Assembly: GCA_016212165.1 (NCBI GenBank)
Contig: JACRGY010000122.1
Coordinates: 1-43,720, forward strand
Direction of reading: 5' to 3'
Length of the DNA: 43,720 nt
Source of the DNA: Nitrospirota bacterium
GTDB lineage: Bacteria; Nitrospirota; Thermodesulfovibrionia; Thermodesulfovibrionales; UBA1546
Below the pieces are notes generated by a model that worked only from the letters and a program-made list of their open reading frames with translations, did not search any database and was not told where the DNA came from. Made by a program: the position numbers and the translations under genes. Each line of letters starts with the position of its first letter. The stretch's first letter is position 1. Below, one piece after another: positions 1-8,713 of the stretch.

Positions 1-1
1 A

Positions 2-1360
2 AAAAAAGAAAAACTTTATGCGATTCAGAAAGAAGCGCTTAATATATATGTAGAAAATCTCAGGAAATCAAAAACAGCAGGTTCTTACCTTGCCAAAAGA
101 GGCATAACAGGAGAGATGATTGAGGCTTTTTCTCTGGGATATGCAGATAAAGAATGGAAAAGCATCTATGAACATCTTAAGGCAAAGGGGTTTGATGAGC
201 CTCTGATTGCCCAGTCAGGGCTTGTTTTCAGCGGAGAAAAGGGCCTGTATGACATGTTCAGGAACCGGCTCATATTTCCCATATTTAATGTTCAGGGCGA
301 TGCCATGGCTTTTGGCGGAAGGGCCATAGATGATTCAATGCCGAAGTATCTGAATTCTCCGGAGACGCCCTTATTTAAAAAAGGCGAGACCCTCTATGCC
401 CTGAATGTTGCAAAGGATGAGATACGGAAAAAAGACTATGTCATGATTGCTGAAGGCTATCTGGATGTTATCATGTGCCATCAGCATGGCTTCAGAAATG
501 TGATTGCACCCTTGGGCACAGCATTGACAGCAGGCCATTTACATAAGCTCGGGAGGTTTACAAAAAAGGTCCTGCTGGTATTTGACAGCGATACAGCTGG
601 AATTGCCGCTGCAAAAAGGTCCATAGCCCTTCTTTTCGAGCATGGGTTTAAGAGCAAGGTACTGCTCTTGCCGGAGGGTGATGACCCTGACAGTTTCCTC
701 AGGCAAAACGGGAGCAAGGCATTTCAGGCAAGGCTTGGGAAGGCAAAGACAATGGTTGATTTTATCCTCGGTTTGAAGGGGGATAAGACCGATAATGTCA
801 GGACAGCAGTCGGGATAGTGGCCAGTACAAAGGATTTAATCCTCAGGGAAGAGCTCTTCAGGGAACTCTCGGAAAAATCAGGCATAAGAGAGGCTGTCCT
901 GAGGGGTGAATCTAAAGGGTATGGGCAGGAACCCAGGCACAGTATAGCGGCTGCTGCCTCAAAGGCAACAACCTTTTTCTACAGTGAAGATATTTTGCTT
1001 TTAAGCGCTATAGTTTCATTTCCGGATAAAGCCCCTTATATCTTTGATAATTTAAATATAGACAGTGTGCGTAATCCCCTGGTTAAAAAAATTTTTCAAG
1101 AAATTAAATCTTTCGCCGATAAAGTAAGCATGACTGAAATGCTTAGTGTTTTAGGGGAAGAAGAAAAGGCGCTTGTCACAAGGCTTTCGCTGACCCCGGG
1201 GTTTGACCTTGAGGACATTGACAAAAGCATAAAGGGCTGCCTCAGGAAGATAGCCCATTATGAGATTGAGGAAAAAATAAAAGAGGCGAAAAGCACAGGC
1301 GACCGCCAGCGTTTAAGGAGCCTGCTGGCAGAAAAGCAAAAAATAACAAGAGCTGTCTGA
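2..1360 (+). CDS. dnaG: DNA primase, 3' part (5' end outside window)
   Basis: DnaG makes the RNA primers for replication at the fork with DnaB helicase. The frame is open from base 2, and the first residues (about 38 codons before the first ATG at 116) read as the end of the primase N-terminal core. The start codon and the zinc-binding domain therefore lie before the window, and the ATG at 116 is internal. The Toprim domain is visible: EGYLDV near nt 452 holds the catalytic glutamate and FDSDTAG near nt 580-600 holds the metal-binding aspartates. The remainder is the helicase-binding C-terminal region, which is weakly conserved, as usual for the family. The stop is followed after 18 nt by rpoD, the classic dnaG-rpoD order of the macromolecular synthesis operon. 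The gene identity is secure; only the 5' end is missing. Confidence 0.96.
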   Translation, partial: KKEKLYAIQKEALNIYVENLRKSKTAGSYLAKRGITGEMIEAFSLGYADKEWKSIYEHLKAKGFDEPLIAQSGLVFSGEKGLYDMFRNRLIFPIFNVQGDAMAFGGRAIDDSMPKYLNSPETPLFKKGETLYALNVAKDEIRKKDYVMIAEGYLDVIMCHQHGFRNVIAPLGTALTAGHLHKLGRFTKKVLLVFDSDTAGIAAAKRSIALLFEHGFKSKVLLLPEGDDPDSFLRQNGSKAFQARLGKAKTMVDFILGLKGDKTDNVRTAVGIVASTKDLILREELFRELSEKSGIREAVLRGESKGYGQEPRHSIAAAASKATTFFYSEDILLLSAIVSFPDKAPYIFDNLNIDSVRNPLVKKIFQEIKSFADKVSMTEMLSVLGEEEKALVTRLSLTPGFDLEDIDKSIKGCLRKIAHYEIEEKIKEAKSTGDRQRLRSLLAEKQKITRAV

Positions 1361-1378
1361 AATGGAAAGGGGTAAATT

Positions 1379-2947
1379 ATGATGGAACAACCTGATTATT
1401 TTGAGGTGAATGAAGACAGGGAAGGAATTGCCCTGCTGAAGGAAGAGATAGAAGAGGAATTTATTGAAGAAACAGGGAAAAAAACAGCATTTGCCGACCT
1501 GGAATATGACCCTATAAAGATTTACCTCAAAGAGATGAGCGGGGTCTCTCTTCTCACCAAACAGGGAGAGGTTGAGATAGCAAAAAAAATCGAAAGCGGC
1601 AAAAGAAGGGTAGCAGAGATTATTTTTTCACTTCCTTTTGCAGTTAAAAAGCTTGTTGCGCTCGGAGAACTTATTGAAAAAGGCGAGGCGCCATTAGGGG
1701 AAATAATACAGAACGGGGAAGAGGCCCTTGATGAAGATATCTTTGCTGAAAGGAAGAGATTCTCTGATATAGCAGCCCAGATAAACAAACTCTATGAAAA
1801 GAGGAAGGTTTATCTCAAAAAGTCTGCTGCAAAAGGCAGCCCGGCAGATAAAAGGGCGTCGCGCATGCTTGAAGATAATATGACTCAGATGCTGAATAAG
1901 ATAAATCAACTGAAGTTAAAAGAGGATTCAATAATTGCCTTCTCTGAGGAGATTAAAAAAATAATACTAAGAATTGATGAAATTGATAAGCAGATGGCAT
2001 TTCTTAAAAAGAAACTTAAACAGAAGGGGTTTGATAGTGACAGGCCTGAAAATAAAACCGGCAGGAAAATAAATAAAACCCTGAAGGAAGATACAAACCT
2101 GCTCCTTAACGCCTACAGAGAATGCAGGAAAGAGAGAGCAGACAAGGAGGATATGATTGGCGTTAAAGCAGGAGAAATGAAAAAAATACTTCAGCTTCTC
2201 ATTGAAAGGGAAAGGGAGGTTATTGAGGCAAAAGGGGCGCTCATAGAAGCCAACCTCCGTCTTGTCATAAGCATAGCAAAGAAATATATGGGGAAGGGGC
2301 TCAGCTTTTCCGACCTTATTCAGGAAGGCAACATAGGGTTAATGAGGGCCTGCGACAAGTTTGAATATGAGAGAGGTTATAAATTCAGCACTTATGCTAC
2401 ATGGTGGATAAGACAGGCAATTACAAGGGCCCTGGCAGACCAGTCCAGGACCATAAGAATCCCCGTGCATATGGTAGAGACGATGAACCGCATAACAAAG
2501 ACGACAAGAGAGCTTGTACAGGAACTTGGAAGAGAGCCTGTTCCGGAAGAGGTTGCTTACAAGGTAGGATTGCCGATAGAAAAGGTCAGGGGGATATTAA
2601 AGATTTCAAGGGAACCCATATCACTGGAAACCCCGATAGGAGATGAAGAGGACAGCCACCTTAGTGATTTTATTGAAGACAAGGCTATTCTTTCGCCTTT
2701 GGATGCTGCGATAGAGGGTGACCTGAAAAATCAGATAGACAGGTCGCTTTGCACACTAAGCTCCAAGGAAGAAAAGATTTTAAGGAAGAGGTTCGGCATA
2801 GGAGAAGATGCACCCCAGACCCTTGAGGAAGTTGGAAAGGAATTCGAGGTTACAAGGGAGAGGATAAGGCAGATAGAGGTAGGAGCAATTAGAAAATTAA
2901 GACACCCTTCAAAACACAAGTGGTTGAGGTCTTTTATTAGGACTTGA
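1379..2947 (+). CDS. rpoD: RNA polymerase primary sigma factor
   Basis: This is the housekeeping sigma-70 factor that directs RNA polymerase to -35/-10 promoters. Region 1.2 is seen at about residues 44-75 ([13 protein letters not shown]). A long charged non-conserved linker follows. Region 2 has [19 protein letters not shown], the core-binding [10 protein letters not shown] and the -10 recognition and melting segment [13 protein letters not shown]. Region 3 follows, and region 4 ends with a helix-turn-helix ([20 protein letters not shown]) near the C-terminus. At 522 residues with an acidic N-terminus it is a short group 1 factor. Two ATGs lie in tandem at 1379 and 1382, behind the ribosome site GGAAAGGGG. 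It is co-transcribed with dnaG. The TTGACA/TATAAT-like promoters found in this window fit this factor. Confidence 0.98.
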   Translation: MMEQPDYFEVNEDREGIALLKEEIEEEFIEETGKKTAFADLEYDPIKIYLKEMSGVSLLTKQGEVEIAKKIESGKRRVAEIIFSLPFAVKKLVALGELIEKGEAPLGEIIQNGEEALDEDIFAERKRFSDIAAQINKLYEKRKVYLKKSAAKGSPADKRASRMLEDNMTQMLNKINQLKLKEDSIIAFSEEIKKIILRIDEIDKQMAFLKKKLKQKGFDSDRPENKTGRKINKTLKEDTNLLLNAYRECRKERADKEDMIGVKAGEMKKILQLLIEREREVIEAKGALIEANLRLVISIAKKYMGKGLSFSDLIQEGNIGLMRACDKFEYERGYKFSTYATWWIRQAITRALADQSRTIRIPVHMVETMNRITKTTRELVQELGREPVPEEVAYKVGLPIEKVRGILKISREPISLETPIGDEEDSHLSDFIEDKAILSPLDAAIEGDLKNQIDRSLCTLSSKEEKILRKRFGIGEDAPQTLEEVGKEFEVTRERIRQIEVGAIRKLRHPSKHKWLRSFIRT

Positions 2948-2973
2948 CCAAAGCACACCTTAAACTTTACAAT
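2944..2973 (+). promoter_or_regulatory. Predicted sigma-70 promoter of the tRNA gene
   Basis: TTGACC at 2944-2949, an 18-nt spacer and TACAAT at 2968-2973 lie 14 bases before the mature tRNA 5' end. The -35 box overlaps the rpoD stop codon, so the tRNA appears to have its own promoter rather than relying on read-through. Prediction from sequence only. Confidence 0.6.
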
Positions 2974-2987
2974 TAAAAGCTTTGTGA

Positions 2988-3063
2988 GGGCCCATAGCTC
3001 AGTTGGTAGAGCTACCGGCTCATAACCGGTTGGTCCCAGGTTCGAGTCCTGGTGGGCCCACCA
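2988..3063 (+). tRNA. tRNA with CAT anticodon (elongator Met; Ile2 not excluded)
   Basis: The 76-nt sequence folds as a full cloverleaf. It has a 7-bp acceptor stem GGGCCCA/TGGGCCC, a D-stem GCTC/GAGC, an anticodon stem ACCGG/CCGGT with loop CTCATAA, a T-stem CCAGG/CCTGG with loop TTCGAGT, discriminator A and an encoded CCA end (3061-3063). The anticodon is CAT. A paired 1:72 position and the absence of three G:C pairs in the anticodon stem argue against initiator tRNA. A tRNA-Ile whose C34 is converted to lysidine cannot be excluded from sequence alone. Confidence 0.93.
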
Positions 3064-3106
3064 ACTAAATCATGCAAAGTTTAAAATTAAAGATTCAAGA
3101 TTAAGG

Positions 3107-3145
3107 AATTTTGTAATTTTGTATTTTGCATTTTGAATTTTTTTT
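3107..3145 (+). repeat. Degenerate ATTTTGN heptamer-like AT repeat
   Basis: Between the tRNA and the next gene the sequence repeats ATTTTG with one variable base (AATTTTGT, ATTTTGC, ATTTTGA) about five times in a row. It is low-complexity intergenic sequence. No coding or terminator function is visible. Confidence 0.6.
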
Positions 3146-3157
3146 GGTGGAGGGTGT

Positions 3158-3871
3158 GTGCAGGAGAATATAAAACTACTTATCGAACTTCAGGGAACAG
3201 ATTCTGTTATTTTCAGGGACAAGAATTTTATTGATTCAATGCCTTCAAAGCTGCTTTCTGCTGATCAGGCCTTTAAAGAGATCCAATCTCTCTATGAGGG
3301 GGGAAAACAAAAAGTAACCCTGCTTGAGAAAAAGAAAAAAGACAAGGAAAAAGAGACTGAGGATATCAATGAAAGGATAAAAAAAATAAAGGCCCGCGCA
3401 TCAGAGATAAAAACGAACAAGGAATATCAGGCGCACCTCAAAGAGATAGAAGCCATTGAGAAGGAACGTTACGCGATAGAAGATGAGATACTGTCTATCA
3501 TGGAGGCGGTGGATGCAGCAGGCAAAGAATTAAAGGCAGAGGAGATTAAGGTAAAGGCTGAAAAAGATAAGGTGGAGGCATTCAAAAAACAGGTTGAGAA
3601 AGAGATGGCCGAGGCAGAAGGTGAATTGAGTGAAAAAAAGGCCAGGCGCTCAGACATAGCGGATAAGATAGACCCTGATATGTATAACGAGTATATGAAA
3701 GTACTCAAGGCGTGCGGCGGGCTTGCGGTGGTAGAGGCAAGGGATGAGATATGCCAGGGCTGCAACATGAACATACCGCCTCAGATGTTTGTGGAGATAA
3801 AGAAAAATGAAGAGATAAATCAATGCCCTCAATGCAGAAGGATACTCTACTGGAAAGAAGTAAATGAATGA
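3158..3871 (+). CDS. Zinc-ribbon coiled-coil protein, CT398/DUF164 type
   Basis: The first ~175 of 237 residues are a long charged helical hairpin rich in Lys and Glu, predicted to form an antiparallel coiled coil. The C-terminus is a C4 zinc ribbon: CQGC near residue 200, then CPQC, 24 residues later. This is the architecture of the C4-type zinc-ribbon family typified by Chlamydia CT398 and Helicobacter HP0958 (FlgZ). HP0958 affects flagellin mRNA and RpoN. No flagellar gene is nearby, so that role is not inferred here. The GTG start at 3158 follows the ribosome site GGTGGAGGG. The stop overlaps the next start (ATGA), which suggests translational coupling to the RNase H-like gene. Confidence 0.85.
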   Translation: MQENIKLLIELQGTDSVIFRDKNFIDSMPSKLLSADQAFKEIQSLYEGGKQKVTLLEKKKKDKEKETEDINERIKKIKARASEIKTNKEYQAHLKEIEAIEKERYAIEDEILSIMEAVDAAGKELKAEEIKVKAEKDKVEAFKKQVEKEMAEAEGELSEKKARRSDIADKIDPDMYNEYMKVLKACGGLAVVEARDEICQGCNMNIPPQMFVEIKKNEEINQCPQCRRILYWKEVNE

Positions 3872-4284
3872 AACCCGGAATCGGCTCGCAACGAGATGCA
3901 GTTTTGTATTGTGATGGCGCATCAAGCGGCAATCCGGGAAAATCAGGCATCGGGGCAGTGCTCACCTTTGGCGGCAAGACGTATGAGATATCGGAGAACA
4001 TCGGGATAGCAACAAATAATATCGCTGAGTATACGGCATTGATAAAGGGACTCTCCAAGGCAATATCATTAAAAATCGAAACCCTCAGTATCTTTCTTGA
4101 TTCAGAACTATTGGTAAGGCAGATTGAAGGAAGCTATAAAGTAAAAAACGAAAAACTGAAAGAACTATACCTGGATGTAATCTCTCAGCTCAGATCTTTT
4201 AAGTGTTACAGCATCCAGCATATCCCGCGGGAACAGAATAAAAAAGCAGATGCCCTCGCAAGAAAAGCCGTTTACCCCCGGTAG
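3868..4284 (+). CDS. RNase H-like protein (RNase HI/reverse-transcriptase-like fold)
   Basis: The 138-residue protein has the RNase H fold. YCDGASSGNPG near residue 15 carries the first catalytic aspartate, NNIAEYTAL near residue 50 the glutamate, IFLDSELLVRQI near residue 75 the second aspartate, and a late NKKADALARKA the last acidic position. These support RNA strand cleavage in RNA:DNA hybrids. The length is a little under E. coli RNase HI, and the basic handle region is short. The ATG overlaps the stop of the zinc-ribbon gene by four bases. The leading residues (KPGIGSQRD) are not typical of the family, and their DNA resembles the palindromic repeat seen at 23103 and 27055. Confidence 0.85.
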   Translation: MKPGIGSQRDAVLYCDGASSGNPGKSGIGAVLTFGGKTYEISENIGIATNNIAEYTALIKGLSKAISLKIETLSIFLDSELLVRQIEGSYKVKNEKLKELYLDVISQLRSFKCYSIQHIPREQNKKADALARKAVYPR

Positions 4285-4296
4285 AAAATCAGCCGG

Positions 4297-4326
4297 TTGA
4301 ATTATTTCTTTATTTTATTCTATAAT
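4297..4326 (+). promoter_or_regulatory. Predicted promoter of the LysR-type gene
   Basis: TTGAAT at 4297-4302, an 18-nt spacer and a perfect TATAAT at 4321-4326. Transcription should begin near 4333, about five bases before the first ATG (4338) and eleven before the second in-frame ATG (4344). No Shine-Dalgarno sequence fits in that space, so the message would be nearly leaderless. Confidence 0.7.
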
Positions 4327-4337
4327 TAGCAAATCCT

Positions 4338-5261
4338 ATGGGAATGGAAGACCATAAACTAAAAGTTTTCTGCACGGTTGCGGAGACAAAGAGCTTTTCC
4401 AAGGCATCTGAGATAATACATCTCACACAGCCTGCGGTAAGCCTACTGGTACAGGCAATAGAGGAGATATACGAGACAAAACTCTTTGACAGGGCCAGCA
4501 ATACTGTAACGCTCACACCTGCCGGGGAGATGCTCTATAAATACGCCAAGGAAATCCTCAACCTCTATGCTGCTGCTGAGAAAAACATTGGTGAGATAAC
4601 AGGCTTTGTGAAAGGGAGTATAAGCCTTGGGGCAAGTTCGACTATAGGGAATTATCTCCTGCCCGGGGTTATAGCGGATTTCAGGAAAACCCATCCAAAG
4701 ATAAAAGTCCATCTGCTTGTCGGCAACACAAAGAGGATAGTGGAGCTTTTGAATTCAGGCAATATTGATATCGGCCTGGTAGAAGGGGATGTGGCAAGGC
4801 AGAAGATGGTTGTAGAAAAACTTATTGCCGATGAGCTTGTTCTGATTGTCTCGCCGCTGCATCCATGGGCAAAAAAGAAGAGCATATCTGTTGTGGAAAT
4901 AGCAAAAGAACCATTTATCTTCAGGGAAGAAGGTTCCGGCACAAGGCAGGTAATAGAGAAATATCTTGGCAAATACAAGATAACGCCTCAGGATATGATG
5001 ACATCTTTGGTGCTTGGAAGCACAGAGGCAATCAAGGAATCTGTCGAGGGCACAATGGGAATTGCCATTGTATCAAGGTGGGCCATAAGAAAAGAAATGA
5101 GATACGGGACCCTTAAACCTCTGAGCTTTAAAGAGGAGAAGATGCTCAGGGAATTTTCAATGATATTTCAGAAGAATGCTATCTCATCCCATGCAGTAGA
5201 TGAATTCCTGTCATACCTTAAGTCTTACCCTTTTGAGAGACTGCTTTCATTGCCGGAATAG
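4338..5261 (+). CDS. LysR-family transcriptional regulator
   Basis: This is a 307-residue LysR regulator. The N-terminal winged helix-turn-helix spans about residues 5-65 (FCTVAETKSFSKASEIIH, LTQPAVSLLVQAIEE, LFDR, LTPAGE). A linker helix follows, then a periplasmic-binding-type effector domain (about 95-295; GASSTIGNYLLPGVIADF). The effector domain resembles the CysL/CbbR-like subgroup, but the ligand cannot be read from sequence. The gene stands alone, and its neighbours do not suggest a clear target. Its 3' end overlaps the 3' end of the opposite-strand GH57 gene by 37 bases. The start could be the second ATG at 4344. Confidence 0.9.
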   Translation: MGMEDHKLKVFCTVAETKSFSKASEIIHLTQPAVSLLVQAIEEIYETKLFDRASNTVTLTPAGEMLYKYAKEILNLYAAAEKNIGEITGFVKGSISLGASSTIGNYLLPGVIADFRKTHPKIKVHLLVGNTKRIVELLNSGNIDIGLVEGDVARQKMVVEKLIADELVLIVSPLHPWAKKKSISVVEIAKEPFIFREEGSGTRQVIEKYLGKYKITPQDMMTSLVLGSTEAIKESVEGTMGIAIVSRWAIRKEMRYGTLKPLSFKEEKMLREFSMIFQKNAISSHAVDEFLSYLKSYPFERLLSLPE

Positions 5262-6829
5262 ACGCGATAATCTATCCCGGAAAATATCCTGTCCTTATCT
5301 TCAATCTCTGATAACCTTTTCTCGTCTATATTGCCTGATTTTGCTGCTGAGTATAAATTGCTGAACCTGTCTGCATGCCCGGTTATTCTTCTTACGGCAT
5401 AGTCAGATGCTGCCCCTGTTTTCATTATGAAGGCCCAGTCGCTGTGCTGAAGCAAAAGGACTTCTCTTGCAGCCTGATTCAGGGCCCTCTGCAGCAGGCC
5501 TTCGGCACGAGGAAACATAGCAGAAAGCTCTATCATCCTTTCGGCTGCCTTGTGCAGATGCCTGTAAACCCAGTCATTGGAGCTATTGACCCAGACCTCA
5601 TTGTACCCGTTGTACCCCCAGCTTGACATGGAAGGAGTTATGCACTGGAATTCTGAATTTTCATTAAGATATTGCGAAGAGGTGATTGTCCGGAATGGAT
5701 TCTGGTCTGCGATTTTTCTCAGGAGAAAATTAAGCCAGTCCGGCCCTTCAAACCACCAGTGCCCAAAGAGTTCGGCATCATAAGGCGCTGTTATCACAGG
5801 GGTAAAATCTGATGTCCGGGCCAGGAGTTCAATTTGCTGCTTTCTGTTCAGTATAAAGTTTTCAGCATGTTTTTCTGCCCTGGCCATTGCCTTCTTTCTG
5901 TTGTAAGGCCGCTTATCATCTGTCTTGCCTGTTATCCGGTGGTATTTTATCCCTGTGTATATTCTTATCTCGTCAGGGTGAATGTAAGGCCTGATATACT
6001 CGACCGGAAGGTCAAAGCCGGCGTCTCTGTAAAAATCCCTGTAAGCGAAATCTCCGGGGTAACCTTCGATTGAACTCCAGACCTGCTTTGAGGACTCAAT
6101 ATCCCTGCCGAACGCAATAATACCCGACGGGCAGGATACAGGTTTGTATACACCATATTTAGGCGACGGTTTTCCGTTCAGTATCCCATGTGTCTCCATG
6201 AAAAAAAATTTTATGCCGGCATCTTTCAATATCCTGTCCAGGCCCGGATAATAGCCGCATTCAGGAAGCCAGATACCTTCAGGCGCTTTGCCGAAATTTC
6301 TTATATGGCTTTCTACCGCAACCTTTATCTGCGCCCTCACAGCCTGAGGGTAGTTGCTGAGTGTCGGCAGATAGGCGTGGGTTGCTGCGCATGTTATGAT
6401 TTCAACTTTTCCGGTATCCTGTAATTTTTTAAAGACAGACGTGAGGTCTTTTTTGTAACAGTCATCGTAAAGATATTTAATCCTTCTAAAACGGTTATTA
6501 TACATTTTTGCCAGTGGTTCAAATGACAGGTCTCCTTTTGTCCTCAGCATCTCTTTTTCTGTAAGCTCAATAAGATTATTTATATGCTTGAGGCACCTTT
6601 CTCTGAGCAGGCGGTCATTAAACATCTCAACCAGTGTCGGACTGAGAGACAGAGTGATATTGAATTCCACATTATCATTCAATAGACCGTCAAAGACATC
6701 GAGCAAGGGGATATAGCTCTCTGTAATGGCCTCATAGAGCCAGTTCTCTTCAAGAAAATAATCGTGTTCCGGATGCCTGATATAAGGCAGATGGGCGTGG
6801 AGGACAAGATTGAGATAACCTTTGTCCAT
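5225..6829 (-). CDS. GH57 family 1,4-alpha-glucan branching enzyme-like protein
   Basis: This 534-residue protein has the architecture of GH57 glycogen branching enzymes: an incomplete (beta/alpha)7 barrel followed by the DUF1957-type helical C-terminal domain. The opening VLHAHLPYIRHPE is the first GH57 motif. GIWLPECGYYPG places the nucleophile at Glu190, and YDAELFGHWWFEGPDW places the acid/base at Asp351. In the family this enzyme makes alpha-1,6 branches in glycogen in the cytoplasm. It starts 4 nt after the mutL stop, so the two are probably co-transcribed although unrelated in function. No other glycogen gene lies in the window. The last 37 nt overlap the LysR gene on the other strand. 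Confidence 0.88.
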   Translation of the reverse strand: MDKGYLNLVLHAHLPYIRHPEHDYFLEENWLYEAITESYIPLLDVFDGLLNDNVEFNITLSLSPTLVEMFNDRLLRERCLKHINNLIELTEKEMLRTKGDLSFEPLAKMYNNRFRRIKYLYDDCYKKDLTSVFKKLQDTGKVEIITCAATHAYLPTLSNYPQAVRAQIKVAVESHIRNFGKAPEGIWLPECGYYPGLDRILKDAGIKFFFMETHGILNGKPSPKYGVYKPVSCPSGIIAFGRDIESSKQVWSSIEGYPGDFAYRDFYRDAGFDLPVEYIRPYIHPDEIRIYTGIKYHRITGKTDDKRPYNRKKAMARAEKHAENFILNRKQQIELLARTSDFTPVITAPYDAELFGHWWFEGPDWLNFLLRKIADQNPFRTITSSQYLNENSEFQCITPSMSSWGYNGYNEVWVNSSNDWVYRHLHKAAERMIELSAMFPRAEGLLQRALNQAAREVLLLQHSDWAFIMKTGAASDYAVRRITGHADRFSNLYSAAKSGNIDEKRLSEIEDKDRIFSGIDYRVYSGNESSLSKG

Positions 6830-6833
6830 GAGC

Positions 6834-8552
6834 TTACTTCCTCTTAAACATCTTCTTTAAATCATCCAGCGTAAAGAAGAGCCTTGTCGGCCTTCCGTGC
6901 GGGCACTGGTCGGGATGCTCTGTTTTATCGAGGTCAGTTATAAGCCTTGTGAATTCTTCCCTGTTCAGTATCTCTTTCCCGCGCACAGAGTTGTGACAGG
7001 CAATCCTTGCTGCAAGGGCTTCCTTTAATGATTTGTCAGGGTGAACACCCTCGCTGATAGCTGATGCAATGTCAGAGAGTATTCCCCTTAAATCAGCACT
7101 GTCCAATGCATCAGGGAGTGAATGGATAATGAGGGTATCATGCCCGAAATCATCTGCCTCAATTCCAAATTCATAAAGAAGAGTTTTATTTTCAAGTATG
7201 ACCCTGTATTCCTTATGAGAAAGTTTTATCTGCTGTGGAAAAAGCAGCTGATGCGAGTCAAGGTTTATTTTTTTAAGGAATTTTTCATACAATATCCTTT
7301 CATGTGCAGCATGATGGTCTATTATTGTCAGGCCGCCTTTTCCCGAAACAGCTATAAAAGTATCTCCAAGATAGATAAAGGGCAGGGACGGTTTATATAT
7401 CAGTTCGAGGTTTTCAGAAACCTTTGCCCCAGATTGTTTAACCGGTGATTCATAATGGGCTGCATTATCTATGGAAAAAGCAGGCCGTAGACTCGGCTCT
7501 ACGAGATGAACAGGTTCAGGTTGTAACCCGCCCGGGGCTTCAACAAACGGCCTTATGTATTCTGTCCGGGCCTCCTTTACTGCATCCCTGATACTCACAT
7601 TCACAAAACGATATACACTTTCCTTATCTTCAAACCTGACCTCTCTTTTTGAAGGATGGACATTAAAGTCCACTTTTTTCGGGTCAAGGGTTAAAAACAG
7701 AAAAAATACAGGATGCTTGTCTTTTGGTAGAATGCCTTCATATGCATTATATACAGCATGAGAGAGAGAGGTGTCTTTTATCGGCCTTCTGTTTATGAAT
7801 ATAAATTGATGTGCCTTATTATTTCTGAAATTTCGGGCATCGGATACAAATGCTTTTATATCCATGCCTCCATACATATTATTAACACCGGTCAGGCCAT
7901 TAAGAAACTCATCCCCGTATATCTGCATTATCCTTTCCCTTAAGCCTGAAGCCCTGGGGACAAGCATCGTCTCCTGATTTTCAGTGAAAAGCGTGAAACC
8001 AATCTCATAGTGTGAAAGCGCCTCTTTTGTCACAGTATCAATAATATGGAAAAGCTCTGTGCTGTTTGTCTTGAGAAATTTTTTCCTTGCAGGGGTGTTA
8101 AAGAATAAATCTTTTATCTCTATTGATGTGCCTGAAAAAGAAGAATCTTTAACCTCTTTTTTCTCTCCGCCTGTTAGTTCTATTGCGATGCCTGAACCGG
8201 AATCTTTGACCCCGGTTATGATTTTGACCTTTGACACTGAGGCAATTGAGGGAAGCGCCTCTCCCCGGAACCCCATCGTCGTGATATTAAACAAATCCGC
8301 CTCGTTATCAATCTTGCTCGTTGCATGGCGTTCAAAACACAAAAGCGCATCTTCCCTGTCCATGCCTGTCCCGTTGTCAGATACCTTTATTAACCGCTTG
8401 CCTCCGTAGAGCACCTCAATTCTTATGTCAGTGCTTTTGGCGTCTATGGAATTTTCAATAAGCTCTTTAACCACAGAGGCAGGCCTTTCTACTACCTCAC
8501 CGGCAGCGATCTTATTTCTCAGGCCAACTGGAAGAACCTTTATCTGCGGCAT
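6834..8552 (-). CDS. mutL: DNA mismatch repair protein MutL
   Basis: The 572-residue protein has an N-terminal GHKL ATPase domain (IAAGEVVERPASVVKELIEN, DNGTGM, GFRGEALPSI) that couples mismatch recognition by MutS to strand incision. The central transducer domain (FINRRPIKD, HPSKREVRF) is clear. The C-terminal dimer domain keeps the endonuclease metal motif as DHHAAHERILYE (family pattern DQHA-x2-E-x4-E, with His replacing Gln). It also has a late CPHGRPT. This predicts a nicking MutL of the type found in bacteria without MutH. No mutS is in the window. It is the first gene of a leftward pair with the GH57 gene. Confidence 0.96.
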   Translation of the reverse strand: MPQIKVLPVGLRNKIAAGEVVERPASVVKELIENSIDAKSTDIRIEVLYGGKRLIKVSDNGTGMDREDALLCFERHATSKIDNEADLFNITTMGFRGEALPSIASVSKVKIITGVKDSGSGIAIELTGGEKKEVKDSSFSGTSIEIKDLFFNTPARKKFLKTNSTELFHIIDTVTKEALSHYEIGFTLFTENQETMLVPRASGLRERIMQIYGDEFLNGLTGVNNMYGGMDIKAFVSDARNFRNNKAHQFIFINRRPIKDTSLSHAVYNAYEGILPKDKHPVFFLFLTLDPKKVDFNVHPSKREVRFEDKESVYRFVNVSIRDAVKEARTEYIRPFVEAPGGLQPEPVHLVEPSLRPAFSIDNAAHYESPVKQSGAKVSENLELIYKPSLPFIYLGDTFIAVSGKGGLTIIDHHAAHERILYEKFLKKINLDSHQLLFPQQIKLSHKEYRVILENKTLLYEFGIEADDFGHDTLIIHSLPDALDSADLRGILSDIASAISEGVHPDKSLKEALAARIACHNSVRGKEILNREEFTRLITDLDKTEHPDQCPHGRPTRLFFTLDDLKKMFKRK

Positions 8553-8713
8553 AAGACATTTTATAGATTAGGGGGATGATTTCGCAAGAGGCTGTAGCAG
8601 GGCAGGGCATAAAGAATCCAATTGTCTTGAATTAGCGGCCTATGTTAAACTTAAATCCTGCTGCTTCATATCTGAGGCGGCAGGGCAGCATATAAAGCAA
8701 AGACAGGAATCCT

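Noticed and set aside
2988-3063. Initiator tRNA-fMet
   Set aside because: Position 1 pairs with 72, and the anticodon stem lacks the three G:C pairs of initiators.
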